Notes under the pieces: generated by a model
The model's input: the letters and a program-made list of their open reading frames with translations, nothing else
The model's database searches: none
Told to the model about the DNA's origin: nothing
Part shown: positions 8,408 through 16,288 of the stretch, piece after piece
Position numbering within the stretch: the stretch's first letter is position 1
How the letters are laid out: the number at the start of each line of letters is the position of its first letter
Program-made: the position numbers and the translations under genes
NCBI GenBank assembly: GCA_018241685.1
Contig: JAFEDJ010000011.1
Coordinates: 124,001 to 188,000 of the forward strand
Source of the DNA: Pseudomonadota bacterium
Lineage (GTDB): Bacteria; Pseudomonadota; Gammaproteobacteria; Burkholderiales; Rhodocyclaceae
Reading direction: 5' to 3'
Length of the DNA: 64,000 nucleotides

Positions 8408-8692
8408 ATGGACGGATTTGTTGCAATCTACATCTTCATGCTCGCCGCCTTCACCGGCTACGAGGTGATTTCCCGTGTGCCGGTGATCCTGCACACCCCG
8501 CTGATGTCCGGCTCGAACTTCGTGCACGGCGTGGTGCTGGTGGGCGGCATGATCGCCCTCGGCCAGGCGGAAACCCCGCTCGAACAGGCCATCGGCTTCG
8601 TTGCCGTGCTGCTCGGTGCCGCCAACGCGGCGGGCGGCTACGTGGTGACCGAACGCATGCTCGCCATGTTCAAGGCTAAGGAGAAGAACTGA
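8408..8692 (+). CDS. pntAB: NAD(P) transhydrogenase subunit alpha part 2
   Basis: A 94-residue membrane subunit forming the alpha share of the proton channel (domain II). Three hydrophobic helices are visible: IYIFMLAAFTGYEVI, the HGVVLVGGMIAL segment and IGFVAVLLGAANAAGG. The family sequence VPVILHTPLMSGSNFVHG links the first two. Its TGA stop overlaps the pntB ATG by one base (TGATG), so translation is coupled. The three-gene split arrangement is typical of many alpha- and betaproteobacteria; in E. coli the two alpha parts are fused. Confidence 0.95.
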   Translation: MDGFVAIYIFMLAAFTGYEVISRVPVILHTPLMSGSNFVHGVVLVGGMIALGQAETPLEQAIGFVAVLLGAANAAGGYVVTERMLAMFKAKEKN

Positions 8693-10065
8693 TGGCTATC
8701 AAGTGGCTGATTGACGCGAGTTACTTCGTCGCCGCAATCCTCTTCATCCTCGGCCTGAAGGGCATGAGCTCGCCGGTGACGGCGCGCAAGGGCATCGTCT
8801 GGGCTGGCGTCGGCATGGTGCTCGCCACCGTGGTGACCTTCCTTACCCCGGGGATGAACAACTTCGCGTTGATGATCATCGCCATCGCCATCGGCGGTGC
8901 GCTGGCCTGGATCTCCGGCAAGAAGGTCGCCATGACCGACATGCCGCAGATGGTGGCGATCTACAACGGCATGGGTGGCGGCGCCGCGGCGGCCATCGCG
9001 GCGGTGGAGTTCGCCCGCGGCGAGATGCACGGCGTGGTCGTGACCCTGCTGGCAACTCTCGGTGCGCTGATTGGTGCGGTGTCCTTCGCGGGCTCCGTGG
9101 TGGCCTGGGCGAAGCTGCAGGGCGTCATGAAGAAGGCCTTCCGGCTGCCGGCCCAGAACGGGGTAAACATCCTCCTCGCACTGGTTACCGTGGGTGTCGG
9201 CGCGGCCATCGTGATCGCTCCGCAGGTCGATCCGACCTTGGTCGGCGCCTTCTTCATCCTGGCGCTGGTGCTTGGCACCGTCATCACGCTGCCGATCGGC
9301 GGCGCCGACATGCCGGTGGTGATCTCCCTGTTCAACGCCTTCACCGGCCTGGCCGTGGGTTTCGAAGGCTTCGTGATGGGCATTCCGGCGCTGATCATCG
9401 CTGGCATCGTGGTCGGTGCTGCCGGCACGCTGCTGACCCAGTTGATGGCCAAGGCCATGAACCGGCCGATCAGCAACATCCTCTTCGTGCCGATGGCGGC
9501 GGCCGGCGGTGGCGAAGCGGTGGAAGGCGAGCAGAAGGAAGTCGGCGCGATGGATGCGGCGGCGATGATGCGCTACGCCTCCAAGGTCATCATCGTGCCG
9601 GGCTACGGCATGGCGGTGGCCGGCGCCCAGCACAAGGTGTGGGAAATGACCGAACTGCTGGAGGAAGCCGGCGTCGATGTGAGTTTTGCGATCCACCCGG
9701 TGGCGGGGCGGATGCCGGGCCACATGAACGTGCTGCTGGCCGAGGCGGGCGTGCCCTACGACAAGATCTTCGACCTGGAAGAGATCAATGGCGATTTCCC
9801 GCAGGCCGACGTGGCCCTGGTGATCGGTGCCAACGACGTGGTGAACCCGTCGGCGCGCACCGACAAGTCCAGCCCGATCTACGGCATGCCGATCCTCAAC
9901 GCGGACATGGCGCAGAACGTCATCGTCGTGAAGCGCGGCAAGGGTACCGGCTACTCGGGCATCGAGAACGCGCTGTTCTACAAGGACAACACCCGTCTGC
10001 TGTACGGCTCGGCCCAGCAGGCGATCGGTGAGGTCATCCAGCACGTGAAGGCGCTGTCGGTGTAA
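8692..10065 (+). CDS. pntB: NAD(P) transhydrogenase subunit beta
   Basis: PntB (457 aa) supplies the remaining membrane helices and the cytoplasmic NADP(H)-binding domain III. The N-terminal two thirds are strongly hydrophobic, beginning with IDASYFVAAILFILGLKGMS. Domain III follows, with VIIVPGYGMAVAGAQHK (the GYGMAV nucleotide-binding loop), FAIHPVAGRMPGHMNVLLAEA and VIGANDVVNPSARTD, ending in ENALFYKDNTRLLYGSA. Length and motifs are standard. A strong bidirectional hairpin 37 bp downstream ends the operon. Confidence 0.96.
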   Translation: MAIKWLIDASYFVAAILFILGLKGMSSPVTARKGIVWAGVGMVLATVVTFLTPGMNNFALMIIAIAIGGALAWISGKKVAMTDMPQMVAIYNGMGGGAAAAIAAVEFARGEMHGVVVTLLATLGALIGAVSFAGSVVAWAKLQGVMKKAFRLPAQNGVNILLALVTVGVGAAIVIAPQVDPTLVGAFFILALVLGTVITLPIGGADMPVVISLFNAFTGLAVGFEGFVMGIPALIIAGIVVGAAGTLLTQLMAKAMNRPISNILFVPMAAAGGGEAVEGEQKEVGAMDAAAMMRYASKVIIVPGYGMAVAGAQHKVWEMTELLEEAGVDVSFAIHPVAGRMPGHMNVLLAEAGVPYDKIFDLEEINGDFPQADVALVIGANDVVNPSARTDKSSPIYGMPILNADMAQNVIVVKRGKGTGYSGIENALFYKDNTRLLYGSAQQAIGEVIQHVKALSV

Positions 10066-10102
10066 GGGTGTAAAGGCGCAGTTGCAGATTCCGCGCCTCG
10101 GA

Positions 10103-10138
10103 CAAAAGGGCCACCGGGGAAACCTGGTGGCCCTTTTG
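10103..10138. terminator. bidirectional Rho-independent terminator (pntB / sixA)
   Basis: A long inverted repeat, CAAAAGGGCCACC...GGTGGCCCTTTTG, with a short loop. The flanking A and T runs let it act on either strand, matching its position between convergent pntB and sixA. Confidence 0.85.
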
Positions 10139-10158
10139 CAATCCTGTGGCCGATGTCG

Positions 10159-10611
10159 TTAAACCAGATCGGCCGGCATTACCGTCCGCAATACCGTCTG
10201 GGTCTCATCTTCGCGGACGCGGTTGGTGAACCACCACAGCGCGCCCTTCTTGATGGTCCAGTCGGCTTCGTGGCCGGACAGCAGCAGGGAGGCCAGGCGG
10301 CCGAGTTCCGGCTGATGGCCGACGACCAGCACCGAGCCACCGCCATCCGGCCAGCCGCAGGCGGCCAGAATGCCGGAAATGTCATTTCCCGGCGCCAGGG
10401 CCTGGACGATCTCGAAATCCTTGGTGAAGGCGCTCGCCGTCTGGCGGGTGCGTGTGGTCGGGCTGACCAGCACGCGCAGCTTCTTGGGGCGGCGGCTTTC
10501 CAGCCACTCGGCTACCTTGTGAGCCTGGCGCAGGCCACGCTCGGTCAACTCACGGGTGCTGTCCGGCAGGCCGTCCACGGCTTCGGCGTGGCGCCACAGC
10601 AGTAAATCCAT
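10159..10611 (-). CDS. sixA: SixA-type phosphohistidine phosphatase
   Basis: A 150-residue histidine-phosphatase-superfamily protein. It begins MDLLLWRHAEA, where the catalytic Arg-His pair lies at residues 7-8, and has the second catalytic histidine in VLVVGHQPELGRLA; RVLVSPTTRTRQTA is the usual phosphate-pocket arginine segment. SixA removes phosphate from histidine residues of phosphotransfer proteins in E. coli; the substrate here is unknown. The start follows an AGGAG ribosome site 9 bases upstream; a longer frame reaching 10710 overlaps the neighbour and lacks family similarity. It lies downstream of the CYTH-CHAD gene on the same strand. Confidence 0.88.
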   Translation of the reverse strand: MDLLLWRHAEAVDGLPDSTRELTERGLRQAHKVAEWLESRRPKKLRVLVSPTTRTRQTASAFTKDFEIVQALAPGNDISGILAACGWPDGGGSVLVVGHQPELGRLASLLLSGHEADWTIKKGALWWFTNRVREDETQTVLRTVMPADLV

Positions 10612-10682
10612 TTTATGGGTCTCCTCTCTCCTCGAAAGAGGGCGGGAGTCTGCGGCCGGGACGTTACCGGAAGATGAAACCA

Positions 10683-12188
10683 TCATCGTCTCCACGGAGC
10701 CTTGCCCCACAGGATGGGTTCGAGGGCGGGCAGCACGCTCTTGCGCAGGCGGGCGATGCGCGGAGCATGCCAGCCGGCGACGAAGGCCGCGCCGCTGCGT
10801 AGTTCGGGATCCTTGCCTGCCCAGGCTTTCAGGCGGCTGCGGGCGACGGCTTCGTCGTTGAGATAGCCGAGGATCTCCTGGACATCCGCGATATCGTTGG
10901 CGTAGCGCACGGTGGCCTTTTCCGGCAGCAGGGGCAGCAGGAATTCGATGGCGTAACGGAGGCGCTTGAGGGAGACCCGCAGCTCGTGGAGTTTTTCCGG
11001 ATGCAGCTCCTGGGCGACGGTATGGCGCTTGCGCGCCCGTTTGCGCAATTGACTCAGCTGCAGGCGGGCGAAGGTGGTGAGATTGGCGGACTTCACCAGC
11101 GCGTCGCTCTCGAGCGCGTAGAGGTCGGCGGCAAGGGCCAACATCTGACGGCCGTGGCTGGCGGCGAGGAGCTGTTCGCGGGCTGCGGCCTTTTCCCGGT
11201 CGCGGCGGTCCACGGCCATAGCGATCAGGCGCTGGGTTGCTTCGTCAGCGAGGCCGGATTCGGCCACCGGCGTGAGCACCTCGGCAATCATCACGTCGAG
11301 GTCGCGGGCGGCGCCGAGCCCGTCGGCAGCGTCCTTGAGCCCGTCGGACCAGCGCTGCACGAACTCGGCTGGAAGTGCTGGTCCGAACAGGCGCAGCGCG
11401 GAGCGCAGGCGGCGTAGGGCGACCCGCAACTGGTGGATGAACTCCGGATCGTCGCTTTCCCGCGCGCCGGATTCATTGGCCTGCCACAGCGCCAGGCAGT
11501 CGAAGCCGATGACGCGGAAGGCGTCCACCGGGGATTGTTCTGCGCTCAGCCGCGACGGCCTGGCCTTGGCAGGGCGCAGGGCGTGATTGGAATAGAGGCG
11601 ATAGCCGCGCTCGGCCTTGCTGACGTTTTCCGGGGTGAGGGGCAGGGTTTCCGCCAGTTGCAGCGCGATGGCATACAGCTCGCGTGGATCGCCTTCCACC
11701 AGCTCCAGTTCGAGCTCGCACAGGGGTTTGCTGCGCTCGGCTGCCTCGATGGTCCCGCTGTCGATCATCGCCAGTACCTTGACGCCCTCGCGCGGCGTGA
11801 GGACGCAGGTTTCGCGCTTGAAGTGGGTGGTGAACACCGGGATCAAGCGCGGGTGCAAGTTTTCGAGGCGGTTGCGCACATCGTCCCGGTCGATGGCCGA
11901 GAAGTCGAAGCTGCCGTTGGCATAGGGCTGCTCCCATTCCGGCCGGCTGGACAGGCCACCAAGGGACTCGGCAGCGCACTTTACCGTCTGCAGCCAGTGG
12001 TTGCCGGCCTTGCGGGTGCGGACAGCCATGCGGCGTTCGCGCAACTCCAGTTCGGGCGTGTCGAAATAGGTGTTTTCCAGGGTGACGCTACGACCTTCAC
12101 GGGGCGCTTCGGCGATCAGCGGGTGGCGGCGCAGGGCGGCCAGGGATTTTTGCGGGAAGGTGAGCTTGAGTTCGATTTCGTTGCTCAT
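10683..12188 (-). CDS. CYTH and CHAD domain-containing protein (inorganic triphosphatase-like)
   Basis: A 501-residue cytoplasmic protein in two parts. The N-terminal CYTH (triphosphate tunnel metalloenzyme) domain starts MSNEIELKL, with the ExExK signature at residues 4-8, and continues with TYFDTPELELRERRMAVRTR. The C-terminal CHAD domain contains the paired basic helices HQLRVALRRLRSALRLF and HELRVSLKRLRYAIEFL; CHAD domains bind polyphosphate. E. coli YgiF has the same architecture and hydrolyses tripolyphosphate. The start is set at the CYTH motif; upstream codons in the frame look non-coding. It may act in polyphosphate metabolism with its neighbour SixA, but that link is only positional. 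Confidence 0.9.
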   Translation of the reverse strand: MSNEIELKLTFPQKSLAALRRHPLIAEAPREGRSVTLENTYFDTPELELRERRMAVRTRKAGNHWLQTVKCAAESLGGLSSRPEWEQPYANGSFDFSAIDRDDVRNRLENLHPRLIPVFTTHFKRETCVLTPREGVKVLAMIDSGTIEAAERSKPLCELELELVEGDPRELYAIALQLAETLPLTPENVSKAERGYRLYSNHALRPAKARPSRLSAEQSPVDAFRVIGFDCLALWQANESGARESDDPEFIHQLRVALRRLRSALRLFGPALPAEFVQRWSDGLKDAADGLGAARDLDVMIAEVLTPVAESGLADEATQRLIAMAVDRRDREKAAAREQLLAASHGRQMLALAADLYALESDALVKSANLTTFARLQLSQLRKRARKRHTVAQELHPEKLHELRVSLKRLRYAIEFLLPLLPEKATVRYANDIADVQEILGYLNDEAVARSRLKAWAGKDPELRSGAAFVAGWHAPRIARLRKSVLPALEPILWGKAPWRR

Positions 12189-12301
12189 GGCGGGCCGTTG
12201 GCAAAGAGGGTGCGCGGTGCCGGCTGAAAAAAATAATGCCGACGGAAATCGGGGCATTCTAGCCCCGTGTCGAAGGCGCTGTCTTGCTTGGGCAGATGAC
12301 A

Positions 12302-12322
12302 AAGGCGGCCTTGGCCGGCCTT
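12302..12322 (-). terminator. possible terminator downstream of soxZ
   Basis: An inverted repeat AAGGCGGCC-TT-GGCCGGCCTT with one bulged base lies 7 bp past the soxZ stop. Only three U residues would follow in the minus-strand RNA, so terminator function is weakly supported. Confidence 0.35.
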
Positions 12323-12328
12323 GAGAAG

Positions 12329-12646
12329 TCAGTTCGTGTCGAACACGGTTTCCGTGCTGCCGCGCTGTCCGCGATTGTCGAGCCACGCGACACCGACCTT
12401 GTCGCCGGCCTTGACGTCCTGCAACTGGAAGGTGAACAAGGGGTTGGCTGACACGGCGGTACCGAACCCGGCTTCAAGGATAGAACGGCCGTTGAGGCTC
12501 AACGTCATGGATGTGATGTAGTGGGCAGGGATGGTTTGCCCTGCAGGATCGTGGCGCAGGCCCGATTCCATCGGGTGGGGGATCAGCAGCCGGACTTCGC
12601 CGGTGCTGCCCTTCAGTGTTGCGCGGATCTTGATCGGATCGGCCAT
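12329..12646 (-). CDS. soxZ: thiosulfate oxidation carrier complex protein SoxZ
   Basis: SoxZ (105 aa) is the partner that shapes the SoxYZ sulfur carrier of the periplasmic thiosulfate-oxidising multienzyme system. Recognisable family sequence includes IKIRATLKGSTGEVRLLIPHPMESGLR, read in parts, then IPAHYITSMTLSLNGR and the C-terminal DNRGQRGSTETVF. It has no signal peptide, as expected because SoxZ is exported piggyback with Tat-targeted SoxY. The start was placed at MADPIKIR; the first ATG-like codon upstream lies within soxY. No soxXA, soxB or soxCD genes are nearby, so this is an orphan soxYZ pair. Confidence 0.92.
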   Translation of the reverse strand: MADPIKIRATLKGSTGEVRLLIPHPMESGLRHDPAGQTIPAHYITSMTLSLNGRSILEAGFGTAVSANPLFTFQLQDVKAGDKVGVAWLDNRGQRGSTETVFDTN

Positions 12647-12657
12647 GGTGATGCCCT

Positions 12658-13122
12658 TTACTCTCCGCACCCGCCGATGGTGACCTTCACGTCCCGGAAC
12701 ACGGTGTAGAACCTGCCGCCAGCCATGGCCACCAGCCGCAGGCGCGAACTCTCGGCCATCTTGATGCGGGTCTGGAAGCGCGGGAGGACTTCCGGGCCGA
12801 AGCTGAATTGCAGCACAAGTGGAAAGGGGTTCTTGTCCACGAGCACGGTCAGTTGAGTGGTGCCCGGAATGGCGCTGATGCCTTCGATCGGCACGGCGGC
12901 GCCGTTCTCGGCGATTTCCGGCGCCCGGATGATCAATGCGGCGTTCTGTTCGGCGGCGCCGGCACCGAGCAGGCGCAGCGCATCAAGGGCCGTCCGGGCT
13001 TCGAAGGCGTCTCGCCCGCTCTCCGTGCCGAGCGCCATCCCGGGCTTCAGCAGGCCGGTGCCGACAAGAGGGGCCAGGGCCGCGGCGGAGCCGAAGGCCT
13101 GCAGAAAGCTCCGGCGGCGCAT
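12658..13122 (-). CDS. soxY: thiosulfate oxidation carrier protein SoxY, Tat-exported
   Basis: SoxY (154 aa) carries sulfur intermediates on a C-terminal swinging-arm cysteine. The N-terminus MRRRSFLQAFGSAAALAPLVG is a twin-arginine signal (RRSFLQ) with a hydrophobic stretch. The mature part has VLVDKNPFPLVLQFSFGPEVLPRFQTRIKMAESS, read in parts, as in the family. The C-terminus is TIGGCGE: the cysteine arm is intact, but the last residue is Glu where the classical end is GGCGG. It lies 11 bp upstream of soxZ and 3 bp downstream of moaC. Confidence 0.92.
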   Translation of the reverse strand: MRRRSFLQAFGSAAALAPLVGTGLLKPGMALGTESGRDAFEARTALDALRLLGAGAAEQNAALIIRAPEIAENGAAVPIEGISAIPGTTQLTVLVDKNPFPLVLQFSFGPEVLPRFQTRIKMAESSRLRLVAMAGGRFYTVFRDVKVTIGGCGE

Positions 13123-13125
13123 GCC

Positions 13126-13605
13126 TCAGTCTTCCGCCTTCCAGTGCCCGGACTTGCCGCCTTCCTTTTCGAGCAGGCGGATGCCTTCCATCGTCATGCC
13201 CTTGTCCACGGCCTTGCACATGTCGTAAATGGTGAGCAGTCCGACCTGGACGGCGGTGAGGGCTTCCATTTCGACACCGGTACGGCCGACGGTTTCGGCA
13301 GTGACGGTGCAGCGGATGGTGTCCTCGCCTTCAGGCACGAAATCGGCGGCGACGCGGGTCAGCGGAATCGGGTGGCACAGGGGGATCAGGTCTGCGGTCC
13401 GCTTGGCGCCCTGGATGGCGGCGATGCGCGCGATGCCGATCACGTCGCCCTTCTTGTTGTCGCCAGCAAGGATCCTGGTCAGCGTGGCGGGCTGCATCAC
13501 GATGCGCCCTTCGGCGCGGGCAACCCGGCGGGTTTCGGACTTGGCAGAGACATCCACCATGTGGGCCTGGCCGTGGGCGTCGAAATGGGTGAAGGCGTCG
13601 CTCAT
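13126..13605 (-). CDS. moaC: cyclic pyranopterin monophosphate synthase
   Basis: MoaC (159 aa) converts the MoaA product to cyclic pyranopterin monophosphate in molybdenum cofactor synthesis. Family segments are all present: [14 protein letters not shown] near the N-terminus, [20 protein letters not shown] sequence ([17 protein letters not shown]), [20 protein letters not shown] and [24 protein letters not shown], which contain the active-site His, Glu, Asp and Lys residues. It heads the minus-strand run moaC-soxY-soxZ, only 3 bp before soxY. It is divergent from the BepA-like gene, with 41 bp shared upstream. Confidence 0.96.
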   Translation of the reverse strand: MSDAFTHFDAHGQAHMVDVSAKSETRRVARAEGRIVMQPATLTRILAGDNKKGDVIGIARIAAIQGAKRTADLIPLCHPIPLTRVAADFVPEGEDTIRCTVTAETVGRTGVEMEALTAVQVGLLTIYDMCKAVDKGMTMEGIRLLEKEGGKSGHWKAED

Positions 13606-13646
13606 GGGGCGGGGAACTGGTTGCAGGGGTCGCGTATCATAGCACC

Positions 13647-15086
13647 GTGAAAAATCGACTGATCGCCGCCCTGTTGTGCGTGGCCATGATGCCGCGCGGC
13701 TTTGCCCAGAACCTGCCGGAGCTCGGCGACAGTTCCGCGAGCGATCTTTCTCCGGTCGCGGAACAGCGCATCGGCGCGCAGATCATGCGCGAGATCCGCT
13801 GGCGCGATCCGGCCTACCTGCAGGATGCCGAGATCGAGGACTATCTGAACAATCTCGGTGACCGGTTGGTGGCTGCAGGGGCTGGGGCGGGGCTTCCCTT
13901 CGAGTTCTTCGGCGTTAACGACCCTTCGCTCAACGCGTTCGCGATGCCGGGCGGCAAGATCGGCGTGCATACCGGGCTGATCGTCGCGGCGCAGAGCGAG
14001 TCTGAGCTGGCCGGCGTGCTGTCCCACGAAATCGCCCACGTCACCCAGCACCATATTGCGCGCATGGTCGGCAAGCAGAGCCAGACCGGTATCCTGATGC
14101 TGGCATCCCTGCTGGTGGCGGTGCTGGCCGCCAAGTCCAATTCGCAGGTCAGCCAGGCGGCGATCATGGCCGGCCAGGCGGCGGGCATCAGCAATCAGCT
14201 CGCCTACTCGCGGGACTTCGAAAGCGAGGCTGACCGGCTCGGCGTGCAGAACCTGGGCGCGGCGGGTTTCGACGTGCGCGGCATGTCGAGTTTCTTCGAG
14301 CGCCTGCAGAAGAACAGCCGGCTTTATGAAAACAGCGCCCCGGCATACTTGCGCACCCACCCGCTGACCTCCGACCGGATCAACGAGATGGAGGGGCGGG
14401 TGATGCAGATGCCGTATCGCCAGGTGCCGGACTCCCTCGATTTCCAGTTGGTGCGGGCCAAGCTGAAGATCGGCAAGCAGGTGCGCCGCGAGCAGATCGA
14501 GGAGCTGGAGCGGGCAGCGCGCAGCGCGTCCCTGTCGGCACCGACGCAATATGAGCTGACGCGAGCCTACCTTGCAACCAAGCGGTTGGCGGATGCGGAC
14601 AAGGCCATGGCTGAACTGCGCAAGCGTCACGTGGTGTCGCCGATGATTGACGGCCTGGAGGCGGATCTACGCCTTGCTCATGGAGATCCGGCCGGGGCGG
14701 CAAAGATCTTTCGTGAGGCGCGTGCGCGCTTCCCCCAGTCCCTGCGTCTGCTTTATGGGGAGCTGGGGGCGCTGGCCGATGGCGGGAAATACGCAGAGGC
14801 CCTCGATCTGGTCAAGGCCGAGGTGCAGACACGGCCGGGAAATGCCGCCTTGTGGGAGTTGCGGGCCCGTGCCGAGTCGGGCTTAGGCAGGCGTCTCGCT
14901 CAACATCGCTCGCTGGGCGAGGTCTACGCGATCCAGGGCAACTATGCGGCGGCGGCCGAGCAGCTCACGCTGGCACAAGGCGCAGCCGATGGTGATTTCT
15001 TCGAGCACTCGGCGGTGGACTCCCGTCTACGTGAGGTGCGGGCGCTGCTGGCGGAACAGATGAAAGAGAAGCGTGAACAGCGTTGA
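13647..15086 (+). CDS. bepA: M48-family periplasmic metalloprotease with TPR region (BepA/YfgC-like)
   Basis: The 479-residue product resembles BepA, which degrades or chaperones stalled outer-membrane proteins such as LptD. A signal peptide is apparent ([19 protein letters not shown]). The zinc site is HEIAH at residues 127-131 with the third ligand in [11 protein letters not shown] (about residue 194). The C-terminal 200 residues are alanine/leucine-rich helical repeats of TPR type ([27 protein letters not shown]). Length is close to BepA. The region after HEIAH contains the usual hydrophobic patch ([16 protein letters not shown]) near the active site. Confidence 0.9.
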   Translation: MKNRLIAALLCVAMMPRGFAQNLPELGDSSASDLSPVAEQRIGAQIMREIRWRDPAYLQDAEIEDYLNNLGDRLVAAGAGAGLPFEFFGVNDPSLNAFAMPGGKIGVHTGLIVAAQSESELAGVLSHEIAHVTQHHIARMVGKQSQTGILMLASLLVAVLAAKSNSQVSQAAIMAGQAAGISNQLAYSRDFESEADRLGVQNLGAAGFDVRGMSSFFERLQKNSRLYENSAPAYLRTHPLTSDRINEMEGRVMQMPYRQVPDSLDFQLVRAKLKIGKQVRREQIEELERAARSASLSAPTQYELTRAYLATKRLADADKAMAELRKRHVVSPMIDGLEADLRLAHGDPAGAAKIFREARARFPQSLRLLYGELGALADGGKYAEALDLVKAEVQTRPGNAALWELRARAESGLGRRLAQHRSLGEVYAIQGNYAAAAEQLTLAQGAADGDFFEHSAVDSRLREVRALLAEQMKEKREQR

Positions 15087-15096
15087 TTGACGACGT

Positions 15097-15735
15097 TCAG
15101 ATCATCTGGCCGTAACGGGTGTACAGGGCCCATACCAGGTCGGCAAAGGCGCGTTGATTGAAGCGTGGCCGTCCGCTGACCGCCAGTACCAGCCGTGTAC
15201 GCCCTACATGCATGGGCCAGAAGCTGAGGCCACTGACGCCCGCTGCGTCCACGTTTCCCCAGCCGTCGAGAAGATGGGCCCCAAGTTGCGCCAGTGGAGC
15301 CGCCTGCCGTTCGGCGACCGACAGGATGTCGGCCCCGACAGCAGCCAGCGCATCGCCGATGTCGGCCGCGTAGCCGGTAACTGCCAGGCAGAAGCCCTGG
15401 TGATCGGCAAGCAAGGCCTGGCCACTGTCGCTGAGTACCGCCAGATACTGGGGCAGGGTGGTTCCCAATGCGCCGGTCGGTGCGCTCCGGGGGGATGGCC
15501 AGGCTTCGAGGCTGGCGTCGTTCTGTAGGGACAGGAGGGTTTCCAGGGCTATTTCCGGTGATGCTTCCCCGCTCCACATGGTAGCCGTCTCCAAGTCCAG
15601 CAGCGGGCTTTCCACCTTCTGCAGGATGCTGCGCAGGATTCGCCGCCGGGGACAGCCGTCGTCGGCACGGGCAACGGCCTGCCAGGCACCGTAGGGCGTG
15701 ACGGCGAGATGGTAGCCGGGGACGATTTCAAGCAT
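15097..15735 (-). CDS. divergent Roadblock/LC7-like protein, last gene of the GTPase signalling locus
   Basis: A 212-residue soluble protein that I could not assign to a named family. The C-terminal half has a Roadblock-like rhythm: YLAVLSDSGQALLADHQGF (strand, turn, strand), a helix rich in alanine (AADIGDALAAVGADILSVAERQ), a strand TRLVLAVSGRPRF, and a final helix ADLVWALYTRYG. The N-terminal 55 residues (PGYHLAVTPYGAWQAVAR) look like a separate small domain. It overlaps the GTPase gene by 8 bp, and Roadblock proteins are the usual partners of such GTPases. It is convergent with the BepA-like gene (10-bp gap). The Roadblock assignment is inferred from pattern only. Confidence 0.6.
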   Translation of the reverse strand: MLEIVPGYHLAVTPYGAWQAVARADDGCPRRRILRSILQKVESPLLDLETATMWSGEASPEIALETLLSLQNDASLEAWPSPRSAPTGALGTTLPQYLAVLSDSGQALLADHQGFCLAVTGYAADIGDALAAVGADILSVAERQAAPLAQLGAHLLDGWGNVDAAGVSGLSFWPMHVGRTRLVLAVSGRPRFNQRAFADLVWALYTRYGQMI

Positions 15736-16288
15736 CGCTCAGTCCAGGATTGAGGGTGAAGAGAAGTGCCTTCACCAGCATCGCCACGTCATCGCGGCTA
15801 CGGGCGTCGACGCGGAAGACTGCGGGCACAGGGGTGTGCCCGAGTTCGGCCAGGCGGGCCCGATACGCATCCAGATCCGGAGCTGGTGCGCGATCCATGT
15901 GCGTGACGCCAATGGTGACGGCAGTGCCGGCGATGAAGTTCGAGAAGGCGCCCAGGTAGTTCTCCAGGTCGGTCAGAGGTTCAGGCTGGGCGTTGTTGAT
16001 CAGCAGGATCAGGCCGATCCCGCCGTTACTGAGAATCTCCCACATGAAGCTGAAGCGTTCCTGGCCCGGTGTGCCATAGAGCATGACCTTCTCTCCGCCG
16101 GGCAGGTTGAGTACGCCGTAGTCCATGGCGACGGTGGTGGTTTTCTTCATGCCGGCGATCTCGTCGGTGGCCAGCGCTTCGGTGCTGACCGGCAAGATGT
16201 CGCTCAAGGCATTGATGGCTGTGCTTTTGCCGGCACCCACGGTGCCGGAGAAGATGATCTTATTGTGACGGACGCGTTCAGACAGCAT
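15728..16288 (-). CDS. small Ras-like GTPase (MglA/Rup type)
   Basis: A 186-residue GTP-binding protein. G1/P-loop is GTVGAGKST (15-23), the G2 threonine lies in KKTTTVAMDYG (48-58), G3 is YGTPGQERF (71-79), and G4 is probably THMD (129-132) in place of NKxD, as in many prokaryotic Ras-like GTPases. A G5-like VDARS follows near residue 160. No membrane anchor is seen, so it should be cytoplasmic. It overlaps the 377-aa receiver-like gene upstream by 11 bp and the Roadblock-like gene downstream by 8 bp. Such GTPases are switched by Roadblock proteins, one of which is encoded at each end of this locus. Confidence 0.88.
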   Translation of the reverse strand: MLSERVRHNKIIFSGTVGAGKSTAINALSDILPVSTEALATDEIAGMKKTTTVAMDYGVLNLPGGEKVMLYGTPGQERFSFMWEILSNGGIGLILLINNAQPEPLTDLENYLGAFSNFIAGTAVTIGVTHMDRAPAPDLDAYRARLAELGHTPVPAVFRVDARSRDDVAMLVKALLFTLNPGLSDA

